From the NCBI RefSeq assembly GCF_026625705.1, contig NZ_CP113059.1, forward strand, positions 868,001 to 932,000: 64,000 nucleotides of DNA, written 5' to 3'. Below, one piece after another: positions 24,855 to 32,018 of the stretch. This DNA comes from Pedobacter sp. SL55. Lineage in GTDB: Bacteria > Bacteroidota > Bacteroidia > Sphingobacteriales > Sphingobacteriaceae. The notes beneath the pieces were generated by a model. It did not search any database, had not been told where the DNA came from, and saw nothing but the letters and a program-made list of their open reading frames with translations. The translations under genes were made by a program, and so were the position numbers. How positions within the stretch are numbered: the first letter of the stretch is position 1; each line of letters starts with the position of its first letter.

Positions 24855-25621
24855 AAGGATTGATGAATTACTTTTAGTTTCTTTTGAACAGTCTCGCTAA
24901 AAAAAATAAGATATAATGCAATTGCTATTGAAAGACCTACAAAATTATGTAAGACCACAAGCTTAAATAATCCAAAATTTTCATAAGTACGGTAGTATAT
25001 ACCATAGGGCAAATAGTTAAAAGGGAAAACGAAAACAGCCAATAAGCCAATAACTAATGGTAGATAATAGTGCTTTTTGGCTAATACAATTAAAATTTGA
25101 TGAAATGCAGCTATTTTAATTACGCATAAACTAAGCAAACTTAAAAATGATAGTAGTTTAGGTTTGCTTACAAAGTGATAACCACTGAACGTTGTTTCAA
25201 ACTCATTTAATAAAGGCCTAAATACTAAAAACAGGATGAGTAGCGACACCGTAAGAGATAAAACCCCCAGTAAAGACATTAACATTGTTTTAACAAATAC
25301 CAACTTTTTTAACCCTATCGTACTAATCTCTATTTTAGCTATAGCCCTGTTGTGATACTCTGTGCTCGTGATCGCATAACCCCATAAAACCAAGCAAAAC
25401 AACGTCGTAATTGCAGCATACCACGAGGCTTTATTTAAAAGAAAATTATACGGATTTGGATCATGTGATAATCTTGCCCAATTTGAAAATTGAGAAATGA
25501 AAAGCGATTTTGTATACCAACCCATTAAAAGCGGAAGCCCGATACCCAAAAGAAACACCGCTAAACAAAACCACTTTCTTTTTAAAATCTTGTAGATTTC
25601 TATCAAAAAAGAATTTCTCAT
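24851..25621 (-). CDS. ABC-2-like transporter permease
   Basis: The 256-residue protein has six predicted membrane segments (about 17-33, 70-90, 108-130, 152-172, 178-200 and 222-245). The N-terminus, with IYKILKRKWFCLAV, is typical of ABC-2 permeases of Bacteroidota. It overlaps the ATPase gene upstream and the next permease-like gene downstream by 4 nt each. The two membrane genes and the ATPase would form one ABC transporter. Its substrate is unknown; a peptide or an immunity function is plausible given the C39 exporter in the same operon. Confidence 0.75.
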   Translation of the reverse strand: MRNSFLIEIYKILKRKWFCLAVFLLGIGLPLLMGWYTKSLFISQFSNWARLSHDPNPYNFLLNKASWYAAITTLFCLVLWGYAITSTEYHNRAIAKIEISTIGLKKLVFVKTMLMSLLGVLSLTVSLLILFLVFRPLLNEFETTFSGYHFVSKPKLLSFLSLLSLCVIKIAAFHQILIVLAKKHYYLPLVIGLLAVFVFPFNYLPYGIYYRTYENFGLFKLVVLHNFVGLSIAIALYLIFFSETVQKKLKVIHQSL

Positions 25622-26303
25622 TTTTGGTATATTTTAGCTGCGATATAATCTAAACCTTGTTTGTTGTTATCGGTTGTTTTAACAAACTTATCCTCGATGA
25701 TACCGATTTTATTTATCCAAGCTGGCGTACTCGTAACATTATGATTTACGATAATTGCAGAAGCTTTATGCTTAAGCAAATAGCTGTTTAAAGCACTATA
25801 AAACTTATCAATAAAATAAATATCCAAATTATTTAAAGGCTCATCAAAGAGGATTAATTTGGGTTGATGCATAAAGGCTAACGCTAGCTCAACTCGCTGC
25901 TTTTGCCCTGCTGATAATGTTTTTAATTTTGCATCAAGCAGGTCGTTTAACTCAAATGTATTTACAAAATCGTTCATACACTTGCCCACATCGCTACGCT
26001 TTATGCCGTAATAAGAGAGAAAAACAGTATAGTTTTCTTTTACCGTTAAAAAATCATAAAGGCTATCGGGGAAAAAAAGCCAAGGTTTCCAAAATACTCA
26101 GCTCGCTGCTCTTGATTAAACCCATCCAAATTTATTTTACCTTTAAAAGTATAAATACCCGAAATACATTTTAGCAATGTACTTTTTCCACTCCCATTTT
26201 TCCCAAACAAACAAATACACTCTCCTTTATTTAATTCTAGGTTAACTTCTGATAAAATGAAGCTGTTATTTATAGTAAAACTAAGATTTTGTATGGTTAA
26301 CAT
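25618..26303 (-). pseudogene. ABC transporter ATP-binding protein, frameshifted
   Basis: The first frame (26303 to 26046) carries Walker [14 protein letters not shown] near 35. The second (to 25618) carries the signature LSAGQKQRVELALAF, Walker B LILFDEPLNNLD and the H-loop IVNHN. They are joined by adding one base to the run of seven T and four C near 26072-26082, which gives [17 protein letters not shown] and about 228 residues, a normal length. It is the first gene of the operon. Its intact partners downstream argue that the gene may really be functional and the indel an error. The ATG at 26303 follows a 398-nt gap that holds no other gene. Confidence 0.85.
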
Positions 26304-26305
26304 GG

Positions 26306-26639
26306 TAGTAGATGAGTTTTAATCAATAAGTATTACTGGCAATGTAACTAAACCGAATCTAAGTAATTCGCATCGCAGAAACGAATAGATCTTAAAAAAT
26401 GTTATTGTATTATAGTTAATGCTTTTTTTTAAAAGTATTAAGTTGTAAAACTTGGCTAGGGATGTTAAAACTACAAGTGTGCAGAAAATGAAAAATTAAC
26501 CAAAAAGGTACAAAGAGCAAAAAGCTTTAGCTTTGTTTATGCATAAAGAGAGCACCTGTTTTTAGGTAATTTATATGCAAATTTGATAATGTATGGTAGA
26601 TGCCTGTGGTGTAAATAGCAATTAGAGGTTAATGTTTAA
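26306..26639. other. AT-rich gene-free stretch upstream of the ABC operon
   Basis: No open frame with coding character was seen on either strand. The stretch probably carries the promoter of the leftward ABC/C39 operon, but no perfect TAnnTTTG box was found. An eight-T run with flanking A tract lies near 26420-26436. The right end runs into the SDR remnant. Confidence 0.5.
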
Positions 26640-26705
26640 GAAGCCATACCAAGTGAAATGTGAGATATGTTGGAGCAAATGACTAGAGGTGCTAAGGGGA
26701 GTTAG
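26640..26705 (+). pseudogene. Remnant of the 3' end of an SDR gene
   Basis: Twenty-two codons match the end of the SDR gene at 20242-20307 with 59 of 66 identical bases. Five of the seven differences are synonymous third-position changes. One gives Asn to Ser, and one turns the tryptophan TGG into TGA. The pattern means the copy evolved as coding sequence before it was broken. Similarity fades upstream of about 26630. The same relation to a convergent gene holds at both copies: the neighbour's stop codon overlaps the final TTAG. Confidence 0.85.
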
Positions 26706-27193
26706 ATTTTTATTGATTTGATTTCTTTATAATCCGTAATTTTCTTTACAAAATTTCCGTTTTTATTATAAAGTAAAAATGTCGGCGTGCTATAAACCAT
26801 CCCCAATCCAAAATCAACCGGAAAGCTATCTTTTTCATCTATTAAGATAGCGTTTGTTAACTCGGTTAACTTATTTGATTCTATAAAATCAATTACCATT
26901 TTTTCGAATTTCTGATTAGTAATAAACACAAAATTTATATAGCTTGTCTTTTTATGAAGATTTTTTAATTCAGGTATGGCTTTTTCGCAAAATCCACAAT
27001 CTGGAGAAAAATAAACAAATATGACAGGTGTTTTTGGCAAGTCATTTTTCGAGTGATAAGCCCCATCTATTCCCCTATATTTGTAATTAGGTATTGTGCT
27101 ACCATTACAATATATTCTTGCCGTTTGTATTATTGCAAAAATCAGAATAAAAACAGCCAAAATTTTCAGTGCTTTTATCATTTGATATCCCAA
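26702..27193 (-). CDS. TlpA-like thioredoxin-family protein
   Basis: This is a membrane-anchored or secreted redox protein. The 163 residues have an N-terminal hydrophobic segment (about 7-25), then a thioredoxin-like fold with the active pair in FSPDCGFCEKAIPEL near 62-76 and the cis-proline segment YSTPTFLLYNKNG near 135. It probably acts in the periplasm on disulfides. The likely start is M5 (MIKALK) rather than M1. The gene overlaps the end of the upstream carboxypeptidase-regulatory gene by 16 nt. It is the last gene of the small-peptide operon. Confidence 0.85.
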   Translation of the reverse strand: MGYQMIKALKILAVFILIFAIIQTARIYCNGSTIPNYKYRGIDGAYHSKNDLPKTPVIFVYFSPDCGFCEKAIPELKNLHKKTSYINFVFITNQKFEKMVIDFIESNKLTELTNAILIDEKDSFPVDFGLGMVYSTPTFLLYNKNGNFVKKITDYKEIKSIKI

Positions 27194-28266
27194 CTAAAAG
27201 TATCGAACTGTTTAAGGTTTGTATCATCAAATTTCATTGTCTTTTCGACTTGAACTGTATTTGAAAATAAAATGTTATCAAATTCTGCACCTTCAATAGT
27301 AAACGTTATATTTTTAGTACAGTTGTCTAACACATATTTCCCATTTTGTTTGAGATTGCTAAAACGATAACCATCGTTAATTATCTTGAACGATAAAGCC
27401 CTTTTAGTGCTGAAATTAGTTCCTTTTTTAAGCAATGGCTTATCATTAAGTAGTTTTGTTTCAAATTCATAAATACCATAATCATACTTATCTATAAGCA
27501 AATATCCTTCTATGCTCGAAAACGACTTTTTCTTTTGTTTAAAATTTAGCTTGTAATATTTGTCATCCTCTTGAATTAGATATTCAAATAAATCTTGATG
27601 AAAGAAAAAATTTGTAAACTCTGTACTGTATTGCATACCTAAAGGAGTTTGTGGACTTATTACATCAAAGTTAATTTCTTTGGATTTCCAGTTATAACTT
27701 GAATAAATGTTTTCATCTTTCTTAACCCTTTTAAATCCTTTTATATTTTTATTTTGAAAGTTTACTTTTAGACGATTTTTTTCAACTAAAAATCTCTCAT
27801 TCAGATAATGTAATGTATCATTATTAGCTGTAAATTTATTATATATCTGCATATAAGTTGGTATAAGGTAATTCGACTTTGGATTATTGCCACTATCCTC
27901 ATTTTTTCCTTTCATAAACTCATCAACTCTGGCAAGTAATATCTTAGCATTAATTGGCGTAATTTTTATTTCGTTTAATACTATAACACCGTTCTTTGTC
28001 ATTTTAACATTATCCGTTAGCTGACTTATAGGTAGAACTAAGTCATGGTAGCCGTTTTTTACAAGAACTACTGTATCTACATTTTTTAGTTTTAAAGTTA
28101 CTTTTCCTTTTTTATCAGTTTCTCCAATAATATCCGTTTTATTGTAAATCAAAACGTTTGAAACTGATTTATTGTCATCTGTAGAAGTGACTATAATATG
28201 CTTAACTTGCGCATGTGCATAAAATATCGTAAATAAATAAGATGCAAGTAATACTGATAATTTCAT
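27178..28266 (-). CDS. Exported protein with carboxypeptidase-like regulatory domain
   Basis: The 362-residue protein starts with a signal peptide (MKLSVLLASYLFTIFYAHA). A beta-sandwich follows (about 20-105, DDNKSVSNVLIYNKTDIIGE and TDKKGKVTLKL), then a long region without a known family. Its build is like the exported 12454-13392 protein. The gene lies between the 75-residue peptide gene and the TlpA-like gene on the same strand. It is AT-rich relative to housekeeping neighbours. The function is unknown; an envelope role with the peptide or the redox protein is possible. Confidence 0.75.
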   Translation of the reverse strand: MKLSVLLASYLFTIFYAHAQVKHIIVTSTDDNKSVSNVLIYNKTDIIGETDKKGKVTLKLKNVDTVVLVKNGYHDLVLPISQLTDNVKMTKNGVIVLNEIKITPINAKILLARVDEFMKGKNEDSGNNPKSNYLIPTYMQIYNKFTANNDTLHYLNERFLVEKNRLKVNFQNKNIKGFKRVKKDENIYSSYNWKSKEINFDVISPQTPLGMQYSTEFTNFFFHQDLFEYLIQEDDKYYKLNFKQKKKSFSSIEGYLLIDKYDYGIYEFETKLLNDKPLLKKGTNFSTKRALSFKIINDGYRFSNLKQNGKYVLDNCTKNITFTIEGAEFDNILFSNTVQVEKTMKFDDTNLKQFDTFSWDIK

Positions 28267-28296
28267 ATAATATAAGTAATATTTTAAAAGTTAGTG

Positions 28297-28326
28297 TTAA
28301 AGACTGTCAAACTTGACAGTCTTTAA
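28297..28326. terminator. Strong hairpin between the small peptide gene and its downstream genes
   Basis: The arms TTAAAGACTGTCAA (28297-28310) and TTGACAGTCTTTAA (28313-28326) are exact reverse complements, giving 13 or more base pairs and a very short loop. It lies 14 nt past the stop of the 75-residue peptide gene. On the minus strand no long T run follows, so it may work as a partial terminator or an mRNA stabiliser that raises the peptide over the downstream genes. Confidence 0.65.
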
Positions 28327-28340
28327 GCTTGCGTAAGTAT

Positions 28341-28568
28341 TTATTCCCAAAACCAATCCCAGCTTCCACCATCTTCCCCACAACCTGTGGTATAGGTATA
28401 GGTATTACCAAGGTAATCGGTAGTTACATAGGTTTTTTCACCTGACCAGATTTTAACAATTCCTAAAAAATTAAAACTTAATTTACAAGTATTATTTACT
28501 AACTCTCCTGCAAAGACCGATGTGGCTAGAACAGCAAAAACACTTAACATTAAAAATTTCTTTTTCAT
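28341..28568 (-). CDS. Small exported peptide, 75 residues, aromatic C-terminus
   Basis: A clear Sec-type signal sequence (MKKKFLMLSVFAVLATSVFA) with a cleavage site after Ala20 leaves 55 residues. These hold two cysteines (28 and 63), a Thr/Tyr-rich middle (TDYLGNTYTYTTGCG) and an unusual ending (GGSWDWFWE, residues 67-75). No family was recognised. It has its own promoter (-7 box TATATTTG at 28648-28655) and is followed by a strong hairpin. Downstream genes encode an exported protein and a TlpA-like thioredoxin, and a C39 peptide exporter operon is 5 kb away. A secreted peptide whose disulfide is handled by the thioredoxin is a reasonable but unproven reading. Confidence 0.75.
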   Translation of the reverse strand: MKKKFLMLSVFAVLATSVFAGELVNNTCKLSFNFLGIVKIWSGEKTYVTTDYLGNTYTYTTGCGEDGGSWDWFWE

Positions 28569-28647
28569 ACTCTTATTTGGCTAAAAAATTTCCACCTACT
28601 CTTTTAAAGATTTTCGGTTATCTCTTGCTGTTGGCCAAACATTAAAC

Positions 28648-28655
28648 CAAATATA
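28648..28655 (-). promoter_or_regulatory. -7 promoter box (TAnnTTTG) of the small peptide gene
   Basis: TATATTTG on the minus strand is a perfect consensus match about 80 nt upstream of the start at 28568. A TTG trinucleotide lies 21 bp further upstream as a possible -33 element. The leader of about 75 nt is long for this window. Confidence 0.45.
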
Positions 28656-28738
28656 AGTTCGGCATACAACGAATTGCAAAAACTTTTACCCTAAAAATAT
28701 GATGGTAAAAAAATATTATATCATTTTTACTGATGTAA

Positions 28739-28746
28739 TATTTTTG
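28739..28746 (+). promoter_or_regulatory. -7 promoter box (TAnnTTTG) of the XRE regulator gene
   Basis: TATTTTTG on the plus strand, about 95 nt upstream of the ATG at 28842. It faces away from the peptide-gene promoter, so the two genes share one divergent control region. Confidence 0.45.
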
Positions 28747-28841
28747 TAGCTTTAACTAGCAAAACTCAGACACACCACCTCAATTTGCTAGCCGAACCTG
28801 TTAACTTTTGCTTTAAATCTACCGATTTACCTACCTTACCT

Positions 28842-29153
28842 ATGAAAAAAGAAACTGGATTAGTTATTAAAGCCATAAGGCTTCGCTTAGGCTATAAGCA
28901 AGATTATGTGGCACAAAAAATAAACATCAGCCCAAGTTTATTGGGGCACATAGAAAATGGCCGCACCGATTTAGATATCAGGCGGCTGTACCAATTAGCC
29001 AAGGTTTTTGGCGTACTGCCAAGAAACCTCTTAGAATTAGTGATAGAAATTTACGAAAGCGAATGCGCTGCAGGTTTAGATGGTGCGGTAAAATACATTA
29101 ACCCCCCCGCAACAAGAGAGCAAGAGAGCAAGAGCACAAAAGCAAAGCATTAA
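28842..29153 (+). CDS. XRE-family helix-turn-helix transcriptional regulator
   Basis: The 103-residue protein has an HTH_3 domain over about 6-62, including LRLGYKQDYVAQKINISPS and HIENGRTDLDIRRLYQLAKV. The remaining tail is short and polar. The start is placed at ATG 28842 (MKKETGLV) because the HTH begins there; an upstream TTG at 28785 would add 19 residues without family resemblance. It diverges from the 75-residue peptide gene, so it may repress that operon (inference). The 3' end is repetitive (GAGAGCAAGAGAGCAAGAGC) and overlaps no other gene. Confidence 0.88.
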   Translation: MKKETGLVIKAIRLRLGYKQDYVAQKINISPSLLGHIENGRTDLDIRRLYQLAKVFGVLPRNLLELVIEIYESECAAGLDGAVKYINPPATREQESKSTKAKH

Positions 29154-30137
29154 CTACACCTTAAAAACCACCTCTGTAGCACCATAGCCAAACTTTTCCT
29201 TCTTTGCATCCATAAAAGTGCGCACCTGCGGATGTTTGCTAATTGCTTTATGAATTTGATCTCTCAAAGTACCATTACCAACACCATGAATAATAACGAT
29301 GGACGGCATTTGATGCACTATCGCAGCATCTAAAACCTTTTTGAAAGCCGATAATTGTTCGTTTAATATTTCCGTTTGTGATAAAAAATGATAATCATCC
29401 CTTAGCTTTTCGATATGTAAATCTACTTCTGGGGCGGGCTTGGCAACTTTAGGTTTTTCATCGATTTTGGCAGAGAAAAAACTTTCTTTCAATTTCTGCG
29501 CATCAATTACCAAAGCAGGTTCATCTAACCTAATTAACCAGCCATATTTATTGATTTCTGTGATTTGATTTTTAGAACCGCTAAAATCTTTCGACTTAAA
29601 TCTCTTTTCTACTTGTAATGGTTTTTGTGGCTGTTTATTTCCCGAAGTAAAATACAATGACTGAAAAGTAAAGTTGGGCCAATTGTCTAAATCGCCAAGG
29701 TTGGCGGTATAAATTTGCACACTAGTTTTCGGTTGAATGACACCAGCAAACTCGCCTTTATAAATTCCAGCCTTCTCGGTTTTTAAGGATAACAATAATT
29801 GATAAGAAGTTCTATTTACCAAAGTAAAATGAGCAACAACAGAAGCTTTGTTATCTTCGGCTACTGCCAAAAATATCCCGTCTTCTACAAATTTCTCGTC
29901 TACCTGTTGCGCAGGCATGGCATTGTTAGCAGTAGCTGCATTGGCATGATGACCATGCACATACGTTAAATTGCCCTTAGAAACTGGTATTTCAAAGCCA
30001 TCAGTATCGGTAACGCCAACTGTTAAATCGTCGATGATTTTTGTAATGTAACCTTCTCTTTTTTCGTCTATGAAACGAACGTAATCGCCAACCTTAAACC
30101 CCAAACCCCTAAAGGGGCTTTCATTTCTATCGCTCAT
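29154..30137 (-). CDS. DUF2027/Smr domain-containing protein
   Basis: The 327-residue protein has an N-terminal DUF2027 region (about 12-70, KVGDYVRFIDEKREGYITKI), a central beta-rich part (about 90-225) and a C-terminal Smr domain (about 240-327). The Smr domain has VDLHIEKLRDDYHF near 243 and IVIIHGVGNGTLRDQIHKAI near 283, as in the endonuclease domain of MutS2-like proteins. The family is specific to Bacteroidota and the role is not established. The first residues (NESPFRGLGF) are encoded within a CCCCTAAAGGGG repeat arm, so the start region may be recent. MutS core domains are absent. Confidence 0.9.
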   Translation of the reverse strand: MSDRNESPFRGLGFKVGDYVRFIDEKREGYITKIIDDLTVGVTDTDGFEIPVSKGNLTYVHGHHANAATANNAMPAQQVDEKFVEDGIFLAVAEDNKASVVAHFTLVNRTSYQLLLSLKTEKAGIYKGEFAGVIQPKTSVQIYTANLGDLDNWPNFTFQSLYFTSGNKQPQKPLQVEKRFKSKDFSGSKNQITEINKYGWLIRLDEPALVIDAQKLKESFFSAKIDEKPKVAKPAPEVDLHIEKLRDDYHFLSQTEILNEQLSAFKKVLDAAIVHQMPSIVIIHGVGNGTLRDQIHKAISKHPQVRTFMDAKKEKFGYGATEVVFKV

Positions 30138-30215
30138 TATATATATGAATTTAATTTTAATTTGAGCCTTACGCTCTCTGTATATAATTCCCCCTTTAGG
30201 GGGCTAGGGGGCTTA
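30095..30215. repeat. Palindromic repeat with CCCCTAAAGGGG core, overlapping two gene ends
   Basis: One arm at about 30095-30122 codes for the N-terminus of the Smr protein. The other at about 30188-30213 (CCCCCTTTAGGGGG) ends in CTTA, which provides the stop of fabH. The gap between the genes is otherwise about 60 AT-rich bases with an alternating TA run near 30137. Same family as 3519-3610 and 19338-19420. Confidence 0.7.
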
Positions 30216-31259
30216 CCATTTTATTAATGCACTTGCCCAAGTAAAGCCGGAACCAAATGCTGCTAAGCAAATCAAATCGCCTTCTTTTACTTTTCCTGCC
30301 TCCCAAGCTTCGCTTAATGCAATGGGAACAGAGGCTGCGGTTGTATTTCCGTATTTTTGAATATTATTAAATACCTTTTCGTCTGGCAAGCCCAATAATT
30401 GCTGCACATATTGACTGATACGCAAATTAGCCTGATGTGGTACCAACAAATCTATGTCTTTTGCCGTATAATTGTTTGCCGTTAGTGCTTCGTTAATTAC
30501 CTCTGGAAATTTTACCACTGCTTTTTTGAAAACCGCTGGTCCATCCATGTAAGGCAAGGCTGCACCGCTATTTAAGATTGCTTCGTTAAAAAATAAACCT
30601 CCCAACTCTTGGTCTGCAAAAGCTGGCTTATCTTTTAACCATTTATTTGCGTGTGCTCCCGGATAGTGCATTGCCAAAATTTCGGCATCGGCGCCATCAC
30701 TATGTAAATGCGTACTTAAAATGCCCTGACCTTCTTTTTCTGCTCGCTGCAAAACTGCCGCCCCGGCACCATCGCCAAAAATAACAGAAACATTACGACT
30801 GCGGGTTTCAAAATCCATCGCAAACGAATGCTTCTCGCTACCTACCACCAAAATGTTTTTGTACATGCCGGTTTTAATGAACTGATCGGCAACGGAAAGT
30901 GCGTAAACAAAGCCTGAACATTGGTTGCGAATATCCAAAGCGCCTACTTCTTTCATCTTCATTTCGCGTTGTAGCAAAACCCCACAACCCGGAAAATAAT
31001 AATCGGGACTTAAAGTAGCGAAAATGATAAAATCAATATCGTCTTTAGTTATTCCAGCTCTTTCTATGGCAACTTTTGCAGCCTCAATGCCCATGGTGGT
31101 CGTTGTTTCTTCGTACCTATCGGCAAATCTACGTTCTTTAATACCTGTACGTTCTTGTATCCATTCGTCACTGGTTTCCATAAAACGCGATAAATCATTG
31201 TTGGTATATACGTTTTTTGGCACGTAATGACCTATTCCGGCAATTTTTGAACTATACAT
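30213..31259 (-). CDS. fabH: 3-oxoacyl-ACP synthase III (FabH)
   Basis: FabH condenses acetyl-CoA with malonyl-ACP to start fatty acid synthesis. The 348 residues carry the thiolase-type active site: Cys in DIRNQCSGFVYALSVADQ near 113, His in LVPHQANLRISQ near 275 and Asn in KYGNTTAASVPIAL near 306. The start is placed at ATG 31259 (MYSSKIAG) and not at the upstream in-frame ATG 31280, because a perfect -7 box (TATCTTTG, 31278-31285) overlaps that upstream codon. Gene order with the Smr gene suggests co-transcription or at least shared direction. Length is normal. Confidence 0.94.
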   Translation of the reverse strand: MYSSKIAGIGHYVPKNVYTNNDLSRFMETSDEWIQERTGIKERRFADRYEETTTTMGIEAAKVAIERAGITKDDIDFIIFATLSPDYYFPGCGVLLQREMKMKEVGALDIRNQCSGFVYALSVADQFIKTGMYKNILVVGSEKHSFAMDFETRSRNVSVIFGDGAGAAVLQRAEKEGQGILSTHLHSDGADAEILAMHYPGAHANKWLKDKPAFADQELGGLFFNEAILNSGAALPYMDGPAVFKKAVVKFPEVINEALTANNYTAKDIDLLVPHQANLRISQYVQQLLGLPDEKVFNNIQKYGNTTAASVPIALSEAWEAGKVKEGDLICLAAFGSGFTWASALIKW

Positions 31260-31277
31260 ATCAGGTGGTTTGATAAA

Positions 31278-31285
31278 CAAAGATA
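31278..31285 (-). promoter_or_regulatory. -7 promoter box (TAnnTTTG) of fabH
   Basis: TATCTTTG on the minus strand. It overlaps the upstream in-frame ATG and so decides the start codon in favour of 31259, with a leader of about 15 nt. Confidence 0.5.
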
Positions 31286-31706
31286 GGTTAATTTACGATT
31301 TTAGATTGACGAATTACGATTGACTGGCACAAAGGAAAAAGGAAAGACTGCAACATCGGTTTTCTCTTTACGCCATTTTGCGAAAGCTTTAAAATCTTTG
31401 CGGTTATTTTAAACGCAAAGGCAAGGAAGAGTTTCGCAAAGAACGCAGGGACCAATTGTGCGTTAGCTTTCACAAACCTCTCGCACGTGGGATAGAGATT
31501 TGTGAAAGCTCCTAGTAGTAAAGGTCTAAGTTAAATAAACCTGATTGCAGTGTATCCCGATTTTTTAATCGGGAGTAACGAAAAGCAGGACTATCACAAC
31601 CGAAGAACCACATGTTTTGCTTTTCAAAAAAACATAAAACAACATCGTAATTAAATGTTTTCCAAGCAAATCGTAAATCTACAATCGTATTTCGTAAATC
31701 AATTTG
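31286..31706. other. Gene-free stretch made of several inverted repeats
   Basis: No coding frame was supported. The stretch holds a CTTTGCG/CGCAAAG inverted repeat (near 31395-31425), a 17-bp inverted repeat with one mismatch (31465-31481 and 31494-31510, AGCTTTCACAAACCTCT) and an 8-bp perfect hairpin TCCCGATT/AATCGGGA (31555-31574). It looks like a mosaic of dispersed intergenic elements between the divergent fabH and clpS. Confidence 0.6.
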
Positions 31707-31714
31707 TATTTTTG
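31707..31714 (+). promoter_or_regulatory. -7 promoter box (TAnnTTTG) of clpS
   Basis: TATTTTTG ends 5 nt before the ATG at 31719, so a leaderless mRNA is predicted. Confidence 0.5.
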
Positions 31715-31718
31715 CAGC

Positions 31719-32000
31719 ATGTCAACAGAAACCAAGGAAGAAACCTTTACACTGGAGGAGATTTTAACCTCACTGAAAACCGTGCATCGTTTAATTCTAT
31801 GGAACGATGATGTAAACACTTTCGACCACGTGATTTGGTGCATGATGCGCTACCTAGATTACAGCGAAACCCAAGCAGAAAAAATTGCTTGGAAAGTACA
31901 TAACAAAGGTAAATGTGCAGTTTTAGAAGGCTCGTTTACCGAAATGGAAGTGTACCGTAAAATCTTACAGCAAGAAGGTTTAACCGTTACGGTTGATTAG
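31719..32000 (+). CDS. clpS: ATP-dependent Clp protease adaptor ClpS
   Basis: ClpS delivers N-degron proteins to the ClpAP or ClpCP protease. The 93 residues contain the conserved core HRLILWNDDVNTFDHVIWCM (about 24-43), with the Asn-Asp-Asp binding site, and AWKVHNKGKCAVLEGSF near 60. The start at 31719 (MSTETKEE) is preferred over an upstream in-frame ATG at 31704. The -7 box ends 5 nt before it and the upstream codons (YFCS) fall in the promoter. It stands alone between fabH and the NTF2-like gene. Confidence 0.95.
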   Translation: MSTETKEETFTLEEILTSLKTVHRLILWNDDVNTFDHVIWCMMRYLDYSETQAEKIAWKVHNKGKCAVLEGSFTEMEVYRKILQQEGLTVTVD

Positions 32001-32018
32001 TATTCTGAACGTATTCAT

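Noticed and set aside
20304..26705. An integrative element with its own integrase
   Set aside because: No integrase, relaxase or transposase gene is present; only the SDR end is repeated.
21109..28568. A classical bacteriocin cluster with a double-Gly leader
   Set aside because: No small gene with a typical leader (LSxxEL..GG) was found; the only small secreted peptide carries a Sec signal.
28785..28841. Upstream TTG start for the XRE regulator
   Set aside because: The extra residues lack family likeness and an ATG lies right at the start of the HTH domain.
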